Below, piece after piece: positions 1-12,849 of a stretch of 64,000 bases of DNA (its first letter is position 1; every line of letters begins with the position of its first letter). The stretch is from positions 134,299,741 to 134,363,740 of the forward strand of contig CM041465.1 in assembly GCA_023213395.1 (NCBI GenBank), written 5' to 3'. The notes beneath the pieces were generated by a model. The model saw nothing but the letters and a program-made list of their open reading frames with translations. It was not told the origin of the DNA and searched no databases. This DNA is from Cycas panzhihuaensis. Taxonomy: Eukaryota > Cycadophyta. The position numbers and the translations under genes are program-made.

Positions 1-725
1 TTAGTGAGATCCCTAATAAGAAAATTTCTACTTTAAAGGAAAGGACTACTTCTGACCTATAAATGAGAGAGAATGTCATCATTCTTATAGTTGTCTTGAT
101 GGATGTGTGATAAGCCCATAAGGCTAGGTAGATTTAAATGTGCTAATCACATTGAAAGGAAGATATTATTTTCTTAAGAATCATGGTCAATCTTATTATG
201 TGCTTCTATTTAACCATTGGCTTAGGGATAGTAGAGTTATGATGTCCTATGTGTGATATGAAATTTATTGCAAAGCTCATTAACCTCTTTGTTATAGAAT
301 GAGCTCTAGTTACACATAATGAGAATGTCTGAGACTCTAAATCATTAAATAATATACTAGAAGATAAAGCTTGTGATTGTTTTTCCTATAATAGATGGTA
401 AGGTGATTACCTATACCTATTTAGTAAAATATTTAGATGTAATGAGAATGAACTTATGCTTTAATAAAGATAAAGGCATGATTATGCCTATTAAATCTAT
501 CCCCACTGAGAAAATAGGGATGGTGACATAACTATGTGGAGGGCTTTTAAGGGTCTTTAAATAAAATTTGCATGTATTTAACACTTCATACACCTCTAAA
601 TATATACATGAGCATCCTAAAAAAGAGTAGGCCAAAGCTAACCCATACAAAGTATTTTTTAGGCTATGGATTACTCTCCAAAGTGCCCTTTATATATTCT
701 ATCATGGCATCTAAATGTGGACAAG
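1..725 (-). pseudogene. Ancient integrase relic of a Ty3/gypsy element, running off the left edge
   Basis: Read on the minus strand, this stretch lines up step by step with the integrase genes of the other elements here, for example B at about 35.25-35.95 kb. Matching islands include GIDLIG and HKFILITSKYFTK, the counterparts of the GLDLIG first-aspartate block and the HKFILTATEYFTKW block. The zinc-finger side lies near 560-725 and the post-core side near 1-180. Frames are broken throughout and the copy is far richer in A and T than the younger ones, as expected after long cytosine deamination. The neighbouring DNA to the right shows no gRH or RT, so this is a fragment. That it is integrase-derived is well supported; its exact family is inferred. 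Confidence 0.75.
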
Positions 726-3700
726 CAAGGGGAGAGGATGAGAAAAACACTACCTCACAACAGGCTTGAAGGGCAAGGGGCACTCAAGTGAGGGAGGGCA
801 TGAGCATATGCCCCTCATGGGGTGCTTATGCATCTCATGTACATGGATGTAGGGATAAGTGGAACCTAATTAACTAGTTAAGACTAAAGGGTAATGTGCA
901 CGTGTGTACAACATGTCGACTGAAGATGAAAATATAAAAAGAAGAGAGAACTATGCTAACTATGAATGAAAATTAAAAAAAAGGTATAGGTCGATAGATT
1001 AAGTGTACATCAACCAACAAATAGTGTTGAATGAAGAAAAGTAGTAAGAGTTAAGATAACATTGATCAACTTAAACTAGGATCCTTAAAAGGACCAAATA
1101 ACACATAAATACCCTCATAATATAAGGGGGTTAATCAAGCATGAATTCCCATAAATCCTACATAACTATGTACATAACCTATAAGATCTATAACCCCCTA
1201 AGTTGATTGACCTATCATAACCCCCTAACTCCTACTTGACCTAATGCGATGAACTCAATCTATGAGAAAAGTAAGAGACTATCCAAAGCAAGAGGTCCAA
1301 AGGAAATAAGACCATATGATAGATCTGCTTATGGATAAGTTGATGGGGATTCATCAATACTGGTGATGGCTCTCACATGAATGTAAGAATAGTTACGTTG
1401 TTCCCATATTCAATTCAAAAAACCCTCAAGCTCTATGAGGGTGAAGGAAGATAGTGATCATTACTTTCAATAGAAGAGATGAAGTCCACTTGACTATCCA
1501 CCCCTATGCATTAGTACATGGTGAGGATAGGCATGCTTCAACTACCTATTTGAAATATGAATTAGAGACTCAATACCTAAAGGTATAATATAGCCTCTCT
1601 CATCTAATAATGACACCTGGGTAAAAAGAAAATCATTCCCTCTCTTTAGTGGAAAGAAGGACCCTAACCTATGAAGACTAGAGAGGCAAATAAACAAAAT
1701 CCTAATCTAACTAGTATACAATGATGATTGAATGAAAATAGCATATAATTATAACTAACCAAGTAGATATAGCCCCACAGATTCAAAGGCTCATAATTAG
1801 TATGACCCTCTCCTTCATTTAGCCTTTGAAAATAAGCACACATCATTAAAGTGAGATGTAAAATGTAATAAAAAATACAATAAAAATAAAAGCTCTTTTT
1901 AAGCCTTTTTTAATGTGTCTTTTTTCCTTCTCTTTATAAAGCAAGATAAAGTTCCAAAGGTAAGGGCAAAAGAATAGCAAGTAAGAATGCTTAGTCAAGT
2001 AGTTAAACTACCATTTTCCTACTGATTTCTTTTTCAAAATGAAATTAACAAATAAAATCAAAAGTTATTTTTCTTGTCCGTTTTTATTTTTTTAAAGTGA
2101 AAAAGACTATCAAGGAGGGGTTAAGTAAGAAGTACTTGGTAGACCACTTAAATCCTTTTTTTTCTTAATAGTTTTTAGAAATCTTTAATTCACCAAATCA
2201 CTAATAAACTCACAGAAAAGTTAGCTTAGCATATAACTATAAAAACTAAATTTATAACAAAAATTTGATAACATTTCTACTTATTCAATTAAATTATGGC
2301 AAGAAAAAACTTTTCAAGTTAACATAAATCTCATGAAAAAGCTAAAAAAAAAAGATTAAATGCTTACCTTATAATTAATATTTGTGGTAAAATTTTGGCA
2401 TCATGTTGACTGCATAATAGGCATTATGAATTTGTGGGAAAGCAAATGAGAAGGAAGTGAAAAGATGGGCTCCAAATCACTCCACTTGCTCTTCAAAATC
2501 CTATAATAAAACAATGAGATCCTCCACCTATAAAGGATTAGTAGCATGCACTAATATTGTAGAATAAAGAAAATAAAAAGTGTTATATTTGGTAAAATAA
2601 ACAAAACAACCAAATGACTAATAGAATGTAGGAAATAGGGCCTCATAAATGGTTGTTTGACCCCTTATATTGGGGACCTAATAAATGATACTCTACCACT
2701 TGTCATCTACAAGACACTATCCATATGGGAAAGAGTGAAATAAGAAAAACAAAGGTAGAAAATATGGAACAATAAAAGATCATAAAAAGTGTAAAATAGT
2801 GCTTAACAAACTAAAAGGAAACTAAACCAAGCCTTGGATTTAAGTGAAAACTAAAGTGATGGGGGGATTACCCCATTTCAAATGGTGAACAAGATGCCTA
2901 TGGTAGTTTTACTCTAGCTAATAAATGTTGTAACACAAGCAATGAGCAACCTTGAAGTCCAAGATAGAAGCTAAGATGGAAATTAATGAGAACTGAGCAC
3001 TTCTTGCAAGAATCTAATAGTATAATAGTAGCTCACCAAAGGTTTTCTTAACTCCCCCTTCCCTTAAAAAAGGGGAGTTTATATAGAAGAGGGTGAGGGC
3101 CTAGGCCCATGGTTTCAAGCCTATTGGAATGGATAAAACCATGGGCCTAATACCATGGGTAGTTGCCCATGGATTTATCCCCAAACCATGGGAATAATGG
3201 ATTTTAGATGTGACATGGCCAATGGTTTCAATAAAATCAAATGTTCCATCCATGATATTAAAAGGGCATTAATTAGGCCCGTATTTGGGTGCTACAAATA
3301 TATGACTAAATGTAGATCTAAAAAAAAATTATAATTACAAAAAATAGTATTATAAAGTTTGGTGTAGTACTATAAATTACTAGTAAACTTAACTTTGCCA
3401 TACAAAACTTGATAAGATTTATACTAGTTATTGTGGAATTTCAAAAAAGTGGGTAGGACAAGTAAGAAGGACAATGGGATAAGAAGAAATTAAAGAAAAA
3501 TGAACCAAAATAGGCATAAATGAAGATGGCATAGTAAAGCAAGATGAAGAAAGATATAAGTAAAGTGATAGGAGGATAAGACATATCTTACAGAGGTACT
3601 AAGTAACCTTTTTTTGCTTATTAAGCTTAAAGGGGATCTTGATATAGCCATTGACCATAGTTGAATTCATCATTGATAAAAGTATAATCACTCTTATCCA

Positions 3701-3818
3701 TCAAATCAATAAGTAAACTTAGGCATATGCTCACAAACAACTAATCTAAGCTATACTCAGCTATGCTTAGTATAGTGTAAGCATATACTTTCACTTACCT
3801 ATTGTCATGATATCCATG
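726..3818. other. AT-rich DNA without a recognisable gene
   Basis: I see no coding region, RNA gene or LTR boundary here. Open frames are short and resemble nothing I know. A-rich and T-rich runs are common. It may be very old decayed repeat DNA, since the relic on its left and element A on its right are both retroelements, but nothing in the sequence proves that. Confidence 0.6.
3051..3191. repeat. Inverted repeat followed by a cluster of five CCATGG palindromes
   Basis: An inverted repeat with arms AACTCCCC and GGGGAGTT lies near 3051-3079, followed by TTTATATAG. Five CCATGG hexamers follow at 3107, 3139, 3153, 3167 and 3186. Palindrome clusters next to C/G-armed hairpins also occur in the LTRs and in the PMD intron of the elements here, so this may be the remains of such a region. 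That link is inference. Confidence 0.4.
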
Positions 3819-5679
3819 TGTTTCTCGGCTACTGGGAATAGGCATAGGTGAGTCGACTCAAGTAAGTATAAGTATGCTTCTATCCCTTACCTTTATCAGT
3901 TCCAGGAAAGGTAGATTGAAGCACTTCATCTACATCACACAATGATTGACTCACTGCATGACCACTATGCATTTGCTGCTTGACTATATTATATCACAGC
4001 ACTTTTAACCTATGACGATCTAGGGATACATATCCCATGGTGCTTCTCAACACTCCTCCATGTCTCCACAATGTTCCCAAGTACCATTTGGCTCCCATAG
4101 CCTGATCACATCACCCGTCGATGTATCATGACCCATGGCACCCTGCCTAGGCTTAATTGTCATCCTGCGTCTATTTGTTGTCATTTTAGAGTACCTTTCA
4201 CTGCTATTACTTGTCCATTATAGCCTCCCTAAGCCCCACAACTCCTTCCTACCACCTCAACAGAGTACCATGCTTCTTTGGGCCCAAGTTTCCCCTCTTT
4301 TAGAGCTTCTAGGCTCCTCTTCCTTTGCCTTTCCCTTTTTTTCTACCATATTGCGTTAAACTTTGCGGTACCACTAAGTTTACAGCTAAGCGACTATCAA
4401 CAGTTATTTTTTAAATTTGCCACAGCTAATTTCGCATTTATTATGAAATTGCCATAAGGCAGTAAATTATTTCTTACCCAGGTTGAATCCTAATCACTCA
4501 ATTAAGCTAGGATTAGGTTTAAAAACCTAAAAATACCCTCATTTCTTCTCTCTCTCACTCATTTTTTTCCACTACTTCCTCCAAAAATGCCCTGTAAATA
4601 GGACCAAGTCTGCTACATCTGCTTCTCAGCTAACTACCAGCCTCCTATAGCTCTAAACATGTGGTTGTAGGCCTACAATGTGGCCAGCCAAGAGATGATC
4701 GTGCTCTAAATGCTCCATCAAGCTCTAGTTACCTTTCTTACTCTAGCTTTCTTCCTACTTGCTGCACCATTGGGGTTTTCTCCTGTAAACCCCATAGGGT
4801 TTGCTCCTCCATTCAATTTTAAAGGTAGATATGCATTAGATCCACCTATAATAGGTAACTCTTGGTTAGTCCTTTGCTTTCTTTCCTTTGAGCAACATAA
4901 ATACTACTTGCCAGTACCTTTTTGCAGTAACGTTTTCTTTCTTTCTACTACAAACAGGAGGTAAACCCTCCATTTCTGCCTATCTTCAGCTTCTTTTGGA
5001 TCCTTCCTAGTTTCTTCAAGGAGGCAGTAGGGTAGAGGTATCCTATAGAGAGTAAAAAGAGCTAAAGGTAGGGTCTTGCACCCAACGAGCCTTCTCCTCA
5101 TGGGCAGTCCCCTTTTCTCCTCACCTCTCCCTTCTCCATACCTCCTTTGAGTTTTCAAAGGGCCATTGGAAGATAGATCATTGTTGGAAGCAGCGTAAGT
5201 AGCCCATTGCTAGAATTGCAACTAGCCCAGTAGGTCTTACATAGGTAGGGTTTCAACCCCCACTCCATATTCTCTTGTCCCTTGGTTCTAAACTTTTGTA
5301 AAACTTGTAAAAGTTGTATGTTGCAACTTCTACAACATTACCAATGATTACAAAATTTCTTTCCATCATTGCTTGTATTCTTAGAAGCTCGTTTGTATTT
5401 GTTCCCCCCTTTATCCTAGTACTTGGAGGCAGTGTGGAGCACCTTTGATTTGGAGGGTTAGCCATTTTGAGGCTAACCTACCTCTCTCTCTCTCTCTCTC
5501 TCTCTCTTCCCATATTGCATACCAAATTGCATATGAAGCATAAGGAGTGATATTGGTGTTGAACATATTTCTTTTAATTAAGATAGTTGCATCATGTTAC
5601 TTTCCATATTGCATATCTATCCCACATATGTTTAGTACCCCTTGGGAAAGGGAAAACCTTGTTTGGTTGTAGGTTTTCT
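3819..5679 (+). repeat. 5' LTR of element A, 3' part deleted
   Basis: It matches 16896-18757 almost end to end, including a (CT)n run near 5485-5506 matched near 18550-18571. It starts TGTTTCTCGG and has the CAAGTAAGT donor-like motif of this LTR group near its head. Similarity to the 3' copy stops at the TTTTCT around 5679. The next bases read as gag (the WF[ED] block just before the serine-rich stretch), so the end of the LTR, the PBS and the gag start are missing. Confidence 0.85.
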
Positions 5680-7620
5680 GGTTCAAGAACATCTTGTGAA
5701 GCATTGTGCTTCCTTCCTTTATATCTACTCTACCTCGTCCATCTCATTCGACTCCCTTACCTATAATGAGGGCATCTCTCACTTCATCTTCCTCTCCTTG
5801 TGGTCTATATTCCTTAGGGACCACCCAAGGCATATCCTCTTCCCAACTTAGGTTGACCATATCTCTCTGCAATCAGACAACTACACCCCAACCAACTATA
5901 GTCTACCCACCTCCCGTTAGATCTAGGGGACCTATGTGCATCCCTACTTCTAACCGCATGGGGCCTGCCCTACACATTCCCAAGATTAACCTAGGGATCC
6001 TTCCCTTTACTTACCTCTAGGTTATGCTTCTCATCCATGGGGGCATGGTAAGGGAAACCCCCTTCCAGTCTATGGGGTAGAGCCCTTGCACCCATATGGG
6101 GTCACGCCACCTATGGGTAGCCCATATGAGCAAAACCTAGTTCCACACCCCTTTATTCCATCATCCTATGTCATCTCTCATGTTGTACCTTTATAAGGAG
6201 GGCAAGCCCCCTTCCAAAGTGCCATCTCTTAAGCTCCTTTCCAATAAGGGGCGTACCCATAAGGGGGAATGGGTCCCTGATACCCATTTGCTCCTCTACT
6301 AATTCCTTCGAATGCAGGATTAGTGCCTTCTCACCAAATGAGAGGAGGTCCCTATCCCCTTTCAAACCAAGTCTCCCAAGGAGAATTTGGTCAAACTTGC
6401 CCACCTCTTCCTCCACCTCTTATTGATCCCATGATCCAACCAAGGACATGTCCCTTTGTGGATTATAGATCAACCCCTCTATCCATTGAGGTGTTAAGGA
6501 CCAACTTTCTACCTCACCCTCCTGAGGTTCCTAAATTTGATAGGGCCTCATCTCAAGATCCAACGAAGCACATTAGAGGATTTTTCATGGTGTGCATCGA
6601 TTACTAGGTATATGACCATATCCTGATAAAACTCTTTCTACACTCCCTCTAAGGTGATGCCCTCAAATGGTTCTATTGCCTTCCAGCGCATTCTATCCAC
6701 TCATTCCAACAACTTGTTGATCAGTTCATCAATTATTTTAACGTAGCTCATCCTTTTAAGAACGGAATGAAGGCTCTCTTGTCTCTTAAACAAGGTCACA
6801 ATGAGATAAATCATGACTTTATGAGATGCTTCCATGATCTTCTCCACTCCACCAAGGCAACCTTACCTGAGGAGTTAAAGAGAGATCTCTTTGTCAATGC
6901 CCTATGCCCTGAAGTCTACATTGAAGTCCTTAAAATAGGGGCGACAACGTGTGATTCTGCCATAGCCAAGTGCTTGGACCTCGAGGTAATTAAGATCCAA
7001 GCAGATCTCAAAAAGCCTCTTAAGACCTCACAACGGTGTGAGGTACCTCCTCCACCTCGTAAAACAAAAATCCAATAGCCCCCTAGGTCTTCTTCTTATC
7101 CGATAGAAAAGATCTTGGATCCCTTAACCTCTAGTATACATTCTTTCAAATGTACCATGGAAGAGCTTAAACTCCAAGCTCCTTCATCACCCACTTCACA
7201 ATAACTAGTCCACCAAGCTTCCTAAGATGCACCCCCAAGGGAAGTAATACCCAGTCTTCTCAAACGAGGACGTCAGATTCCTCCTTAGAGAATAAGTGGT
7301 GTTTTGTCCATGAGGAATACTTCTATGAGGATTTAGAATGTTGGGTCTAGCACCCTAGAGCCACCCTACAATGTGACTCTTCCCCCAAATGGGCATCTTA
7401 GCCTAACCTAGACCAACCCGTCCACAAGGATCCCTTTCCCAAACACAGGGAACTCGATCGTAACACCTAACAAAAGGGTAATCTAAATAAAGGAAGGTCT
7501 CCAAATCGTTGCCCTTCATAGGCTAAAGGGAAGGGGGTAAGGAATTCTTCCTCTTCTTCTAGTTCTCCCAACTACTAAACTCCTTCCCCCTCTCAATCCT
7601 AAAATAAGGCAAAGAGAGTC
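5680..7620 (+). pseudogene. Gag remnant of element A
   Basis: Gag would form the particle shell that packages element RNA. The first part is missing: the sequence enters gag at the block read as RWFED in E and C. A proline/serine-rich stretch follows, then the retrotransposon-gag core: PPHPPEVPKFD near 6511, GDALKWFY near 6655, FQQLVDQF near 6705 and ELKRDLFVNALCPEV near 6875. A cysteine/histidine segment near 7290-7340 corresponds to the CSIHGECFHDD segment in the other copies, which looks like a weak zinc knuckle. There are many stops (for example TAG after CIDY near 6603) and frame changes. It is identified by alignment to the open copy in C. Confidence 0.85.
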
Positions 7621-9300
7621 ATTCAAATGTTTGTGACCACGTCGTTATATGCCTTGACTCAGTCCCAAGTAGCCAAAGAGGTAAACAGTGCCTCTTCTTA
7701 CACTCCTCATCTTAATCCTCTTCTAGAAGTCTCTCCTCTAGAAGTCCCCATGTTTCCCAAGACCATTCCTATGTGCCCTAGTCATTACGATTTCTGAAGG
7801 GCGCTTCCCTAACCTATCGCAAAGGGGAAGCCCTTCTACATCGTTAATGATCTTCACACCATAGCCACAAGGATGTCCATGATGGATGTCTTGAGAAGCT
7901 GCCCCAAATAATGCACCCTTCTCTTAGAGACTTTGGGATTAGCTGACGCATCTGTTCGTGCCTTGGGTATCACCCCAAGTCAGGAACTCGTCATCTCCTT
8001 CAACCCTAAAGATCTCCCTCTATCCGGTGAAAGGGAATGCCAATGGTACTACCCCTTTACCATAACCATCGACACACCCGAATGCACCCTCTATAGAATC
8101 ATTGTAGACAATGGGTCTTCCGCCAATGCCATGCCCTTTCACATTATCTAAGAGCTTGCCATCTCAACCCTTGAACTAATTCCATGGCACTATCAAGGCT
8201 ACAATGGTAGCAAAAATACACCCTTTGGATCGATGTCTATTCCTCTTACTCTCGAGGACAAAACTATCCTCACTGATACTGTAGTCCTCGATGTGGATGT
8301 TGACTACAACCTCCTATTGGGATGCCCATGGCTTGACCAAATGGGGGCCATGTGCTCGTCTCATTGGGGACAACTTAAATTCATCCATGACAAGTGAATG
8401 AGGCTTGTCCCCTAGGAGTCTCCTCCCACCAAACAATCCCATCAACCTCGTCAAGCAGTTTGCGACAAGGCAAAGGATGATAAGGGCCCTTCTGCCCATG
8501 CCTCTGCTTGTTCTATTGACATTCCAAATTTGTCTCACCTGGAAGAAGGTCCTTCCCCTTCTTGCTCAAACCTTATCTACTTCACCCCTATTGGTGTAGG
8601 GAGTTATGAGTACCCCGTCGTGCTTAGCGACGACAAGTCTGATGGTAAGGATGAGGACCTCCCTCATCCCATATCCCTCCTAAACATGAGTGGGGGGCAC
8701 TCTTTTTATTATAGGCCCTGCCCTAAAACTTCTTCCACTGTGGAGTCCATTCCTCCTCTTGAGTCACATGTCATTACTCTTGCCTCTCATACGATCTCCT
8801 GTGTCATCTCGTCTTCCACTTTGTCGCCCTTTGCAGGTGATGAGATAAGGGAACCTCTCGATACCTATCATAAAAGGACACCCTCTGACTCTTCTGAAGA
8901 GTCCCTTGAGTACATCAAGTGGTGGGTCAACTGCTATGGTCCCTCTGCTCCTTCTACTTCTCACCGCTTATCTTCTCGAAGCGTGGTTATCCATGGGGTA
9001 GACTGCTTCGAGGATGATGAGGCCTTGCTTAAGCATTTAGTGGGCTCCATGTCTAATTTCCCTCCTAGTCACCAGAAGATCTTAGATATCAAGTCATCCC
9101 TAGCTGACCCAAACCCATCCTTTTCTTCCTCGCCCCCTCCTATTGACCGAGCCCCCCTTCACTTCAAGGAAGAGAATACTATGTACATGGAGGAAACCAA
9201 GGACATCGTCCTTACTCCCGGTAAGGTCATAAAGGTAGGAGCGGAATGCTCTCATGATAAAATAAAGGAATATACCCTTCTATTCTAGGAATTCCATGAT
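7621..9300 (+). pseudogene. Protease domain and protease-RT linker of element A
   Basis: The retropepsin-like domain spans roughly 8090-8340. It has the active-site block IVDNGSSANAMP and the closing block DYNLLLGCPWL, the pattern of Tat-lineage proteases. The stretch before it (LYALTQSQVAKEV near 7650) and the long acidic, serine-rich linker after it (8530-9288, with the block VIHGVDCFEDDEALLKHL) are shared by all copies. No function is known to me for the linker. Stops occur near 7798, 8149, 8398 and 9286. The frame from 8530 agrees with the RT frame downstream, so Gag-Pol was probably one long polyprotein. Confidence 0.8.
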
Positions 9301-10650
9301 GTTTTTTCATGGGTCAACTCTGATATGAAGGGAATAAACCCTTCTATCATCACCCACAACCTCACCACCATCTCAGGTGCTCATCCCGTTTGGTAAAAAT
9401 AGTGCCCTCTTCACCCAAAACTTTTAGCTGCCGTAAAGATGGAAGTTGAGAAACTCCTAGACACAGGGTTAATCACTTCCATCGACTATCTTAAGTGGGT
9501 GTCTAACATCATCCCTGTTGCCAAAAAGAATGGGATGATTAGGATATGCATTGATTTTCATAGCATTAACAATGAATGTCCCAAGGATAACTTTCCTCTC
9601 CCTTTTATCGATCAGATCATTGATCGAATCGCTGGGTTTAAAGTCATGTCCTTGATGGATGGCTTCTCAGGTTACAACCAAATCTAAATTTCCCCTAAAG
9701 ACCATCATAAGACGGCCTTCACCACTCCTTGGGGTACCTTCACCTACAAGGCAATACCCTTTAAACTTAAGAACATATGCACTACTTATCAAAGGGCAAT
9801 GCAATTTGTCTTTCATGACCTTATTAACAAAACTCTCAAGGTTTTCATGGATGACATGATGGGCCTTTTGCGTGTAAGGGCCTATCATCCTAGCGATTTA
9901 TGGGCCATCTTCACATGGTGTCATGAGTACCATGTAAGCCTAAACCCCCTTAAATACGTGTTTGTTGTGACAGCTGGCAAGCTCTTTGGATTTCTCATTT
10001 CGAAACAAGATATTCAAATTGACCTCGACAAAGTCAAGGCCATCCTTGACATGCCACCTCCTAGGACCCAATGATAAATTAAGTTATTCCTAGGTAGAAT
10101 AGGTTTCCTTAGTCATTTCTTGGTGAACTTTTCCATAAATGCAAAACCCCTTACCAACCTATTAAAGAAAGAGGCCCCAGTTGTTTAGTCTTCGAAGGCC
10201 CAACAAGCCTTCGAGGAGCTCAAGAGAGCTCTCACTTCTACCCCAACTTTGGCACTTACTCTCTTCGATAGGCCCTTTATCCTATACACCTTAGCCACTA
10301 AGGAGTCCTTGGGCACCATGCTTACCCAAGAGGATAACTCAGGAACTGAGAGAGCCATTTACTTTATCAGTCGCACCCTAGTGGCTACCGAACTTAACTA
10401 CTCCCTTGTTGAGAAGGAGTGCCTCTCCTTAGTACATGCTACCAAGAAGTTCAGGCATTACTTACTTGGAAACACTACTTGGGTGATCATATAATCCAAT
10501 CCCTTAAGGTATTTACTAACCCGATCCAACCTGATAGGTAGGAATGGCAAGTGGGCCATCCTCCTTTAGGAGTTTGATCTTCAAATTGTTAACAGGAAAT
10601 CAAAGAAGGGGATGGTGGTTACTGAAAAAACTAGCCGACGCTCCTATCCC
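9301..10650 (+). pseudogene. Reverse transcriptase and gypsy-type RNase H of element A
   Basis: RT copies element RNA into DNA. The visible blocks in order are KMEVEKLLDTGLI, NIIPVAKKNG, CIDFHSIN, the SLMDGFSGYNQI palm block, the catalytic block VFMDDMMG and FGFLISKQ. The RNase H domain follows: ESLGTMLTQED, then AIYFISRTLVATELNYS..EKECLSL, LRYLLTRSNL and FDLQIVN.KSKKGMVV. All lie mainly in one frame with stops (after GYNQI, after RTQ, after TTWVII and in LL*EFDLQ), then a frameshift near 10630. The active-site tetrad is FMDD rather than the usual Y[VI]DD; E and B share this, so it is a family trait. Confidence 0.9.
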
Positions 10651-11987
10651 AAACCTTTCTAATGCTTTTGTCGATGATTCCTTGCCTAATAAGCCCATTT
10701 TAGCTATTCAAGATTCATCTCCCCATCCATTGGCTAACAATGAATGGTACAGGGATATTGTGTGATACCTCGTTGATCAGCAGTATTGCCCCAGTGCAAG
10801 TGATAAGGTAAGGTTGCACATTAGGGCTACCGCCAAGCATTATTTCTTCATGGGAGAGGTATTATATAAGAGATCCTTTGATGGGATCCTTCTCTGATGT
10901 GTCAACCCTGACGAGGCAGACCAAATACCTTATGAATGCCATAATGGAATTTATGGGGGTCATTTTGGGGGTCAATCCATAGCCCAAAGGATCCTTCGCA
11001 TGGGATATTATTGGTCGTCCCTCTTAAAGGATGCTTATGCTTATGACCTGCGATGTTGTCAGTGTCAAGAGCACGCCAATGTCACCCATTTACCTTCTGA
11101 GGATTTAATCCCATCATCTCACCGTGGCCATTCTCGCAATAGGGACTAGACCTCATTGGTGCCATAATTCCTCCTTCCTCATCACAGTACAAGTTCATCT
11201 TGACTGCGATCGAATACTTCACTAAATAGGTTGAAGTAGTCCCCCTATCCTATACTCCTAGCAAAATAATAGCCACCTTTATCTACCAGCACATCATTTG
11301 TCGATTCGGGGTCCCTAGCATCTTGATCACAAACAATGGGACCCCCTTTTGCAACAAAGAGATAGATGAGATTTGTGAGAAATTTAAGATATCTCAAAAA
11401 ACCTTCTCTCCTTATTACCCTCAGGCCAATGGCTAAGTAGAATCATTTAATAAAATCCTCATAAATATCTTGAAGAAAACCATTGCCCAATCTCAAAAAG
11501 ATTAGTATCTTTAACTCCCTTCCACTCTATAGGTGTATCGCACTTATATCTGTATAGCTATGGGAATGACCCCATTCTTCCTTTTGTATGGAACTGAGGC
11601 GGTTCTCTCATTGGAAGTTGAGATCCCTTCCTTGCAGGTTTCTCTTTGGGGTCATGTTGACGAGGAGTCCTTCTATCAGGCCCATCTCCTAGACCTCAAA
11701 ACCCTAGATGAGAAGTGCTCAGCCGCATACCAAGCAAATCTCACCTCTAAGGCTAGGCCGTAGAAGACATATGACAAATGCCTTTTCCCTCACCCCTTGC
11801 ATCCCGAGGACCATGGCCTCAAGCTCGAATACCTTCATGATCGCTTGTCTAAATTCAGACCTAAATGGGTTGGTCCCTTTGTCATTCTTGAGAGCCTTGA
11901 TAATATCACTTACAGGATTGCAACCTTGGAGGGCCTTGAATTTGAGAAAGTTATTAATGGTAAGTTCCTTAAGAAATTCTATGCATG
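10650..11987 (+). pseudogene. Integrase of element A with GPY/F tail
   Basis: Integrase joins the DNA copy to the chromosome. The HHCC finger is visible as ECHNGIYGGHFGGQS...RCCQCQEH (10930-11080). The DDE core follows: GLDLIGAI, then LITNNGTPFCN, where the second catalytic D has become N, then NG*VESFNK with the glutamate kept. The GPY/F module KWVGPFVILESL lies at 11865-11900 and the end KFLKKFYA at 11970. A frameshift occurs near 11106 and stops include TAG in place of W or Q. The mutated aspartate alone would abolish activity. Confidence 0.9.
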
Positions 11988-12849
11988 ACTGCCTATACTC
12001 CTGAGTAGCCCTAGTACACTAATTCCCCTTTTCCTCGCTCTAAAATGAGCCTAAACTACTACTCTAAGCACGTCTTCATTCCTCTTAACCATGGGTGGAA
12101 TGACAGTTTAGGGTGGCCTTCCTATCTCTGCATTTTCTCCTATGGCATCTTATGTTTCCCTCCCAAGGGAAATCTTTTCTCCTTGTTGGATGTGTCGGTT
12201 TCCACCGCTCTCAAGCTCAGCAACACACTCCAATTAGGACTGCATACTTGAGTACTTATACTCTCTCTTCGTTGGCACTTCCTTTATATAATCGTTATCG
12301 TATGTTGATAAACATGCATGGCTCCCCATCTACTAGCCTCACACGTGCGTATCACCTATGCTCATGATGGTTGTGTGTGCCCACTATAAGTCTGCCCCTG
12401 CATGAAAGGAAGTGTAGGCATCACCTAAATGATCTAATAATAAAAGCCATATAACAACCAATCAAAATCATCATGATCTACAGTCTCTCATGCACCTGTG
12501 CACCTGTGTGCACATACACATAAACATATAAACAAATAAATAATAAATGTAATATCATACACCATCATAACATCATCATCATACATCAAATGAGGTGCCA
12601 ATAGGCCCCTATCTATATACATAAAAAGCACATCATACAAAACAATATAGTACATCATCATAGGGAAGCTAGAATCCTTGCAGGGAGGAGTACATTTATG
12701 TGGTAATATATGATGACTCCTTGGAGGTCCAGTGTTTTCCCAATCAAAACCCATCATACCCTTCTCTCTAATACTCCTATGCTTAAGGGGTATTGTATCC
12801 TGGTCAGCGTGATCCTTCCCCAAGAGACCAAATTCTTCTTAGGCTCCTC
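11988..12849. other. Spacer between pol and the antisense PMD gene of element A
   Basis: This is non-coding in every copy. It corresponds to 49866-50584 in C and 34290-34892 in B. Pol and the PMD gene converge here, so it should hold both 3' ends. No terminator or poly(A) signal can be assigned with confidence. Confidence 0.6.

Noticed and set aside
1664-1846. 60-codon minus-strand frame in AT-rich DNA
   Set aside because: Short, no recognisable domain, no splice or promoter context.
5485-5506. (CT)n run considered as a repeat array of interest
   Set aside because: It is a simple microsatellite in the A LTR, repeated in the 3' LTR. No spacer structure, so not a CRISPR-like array.
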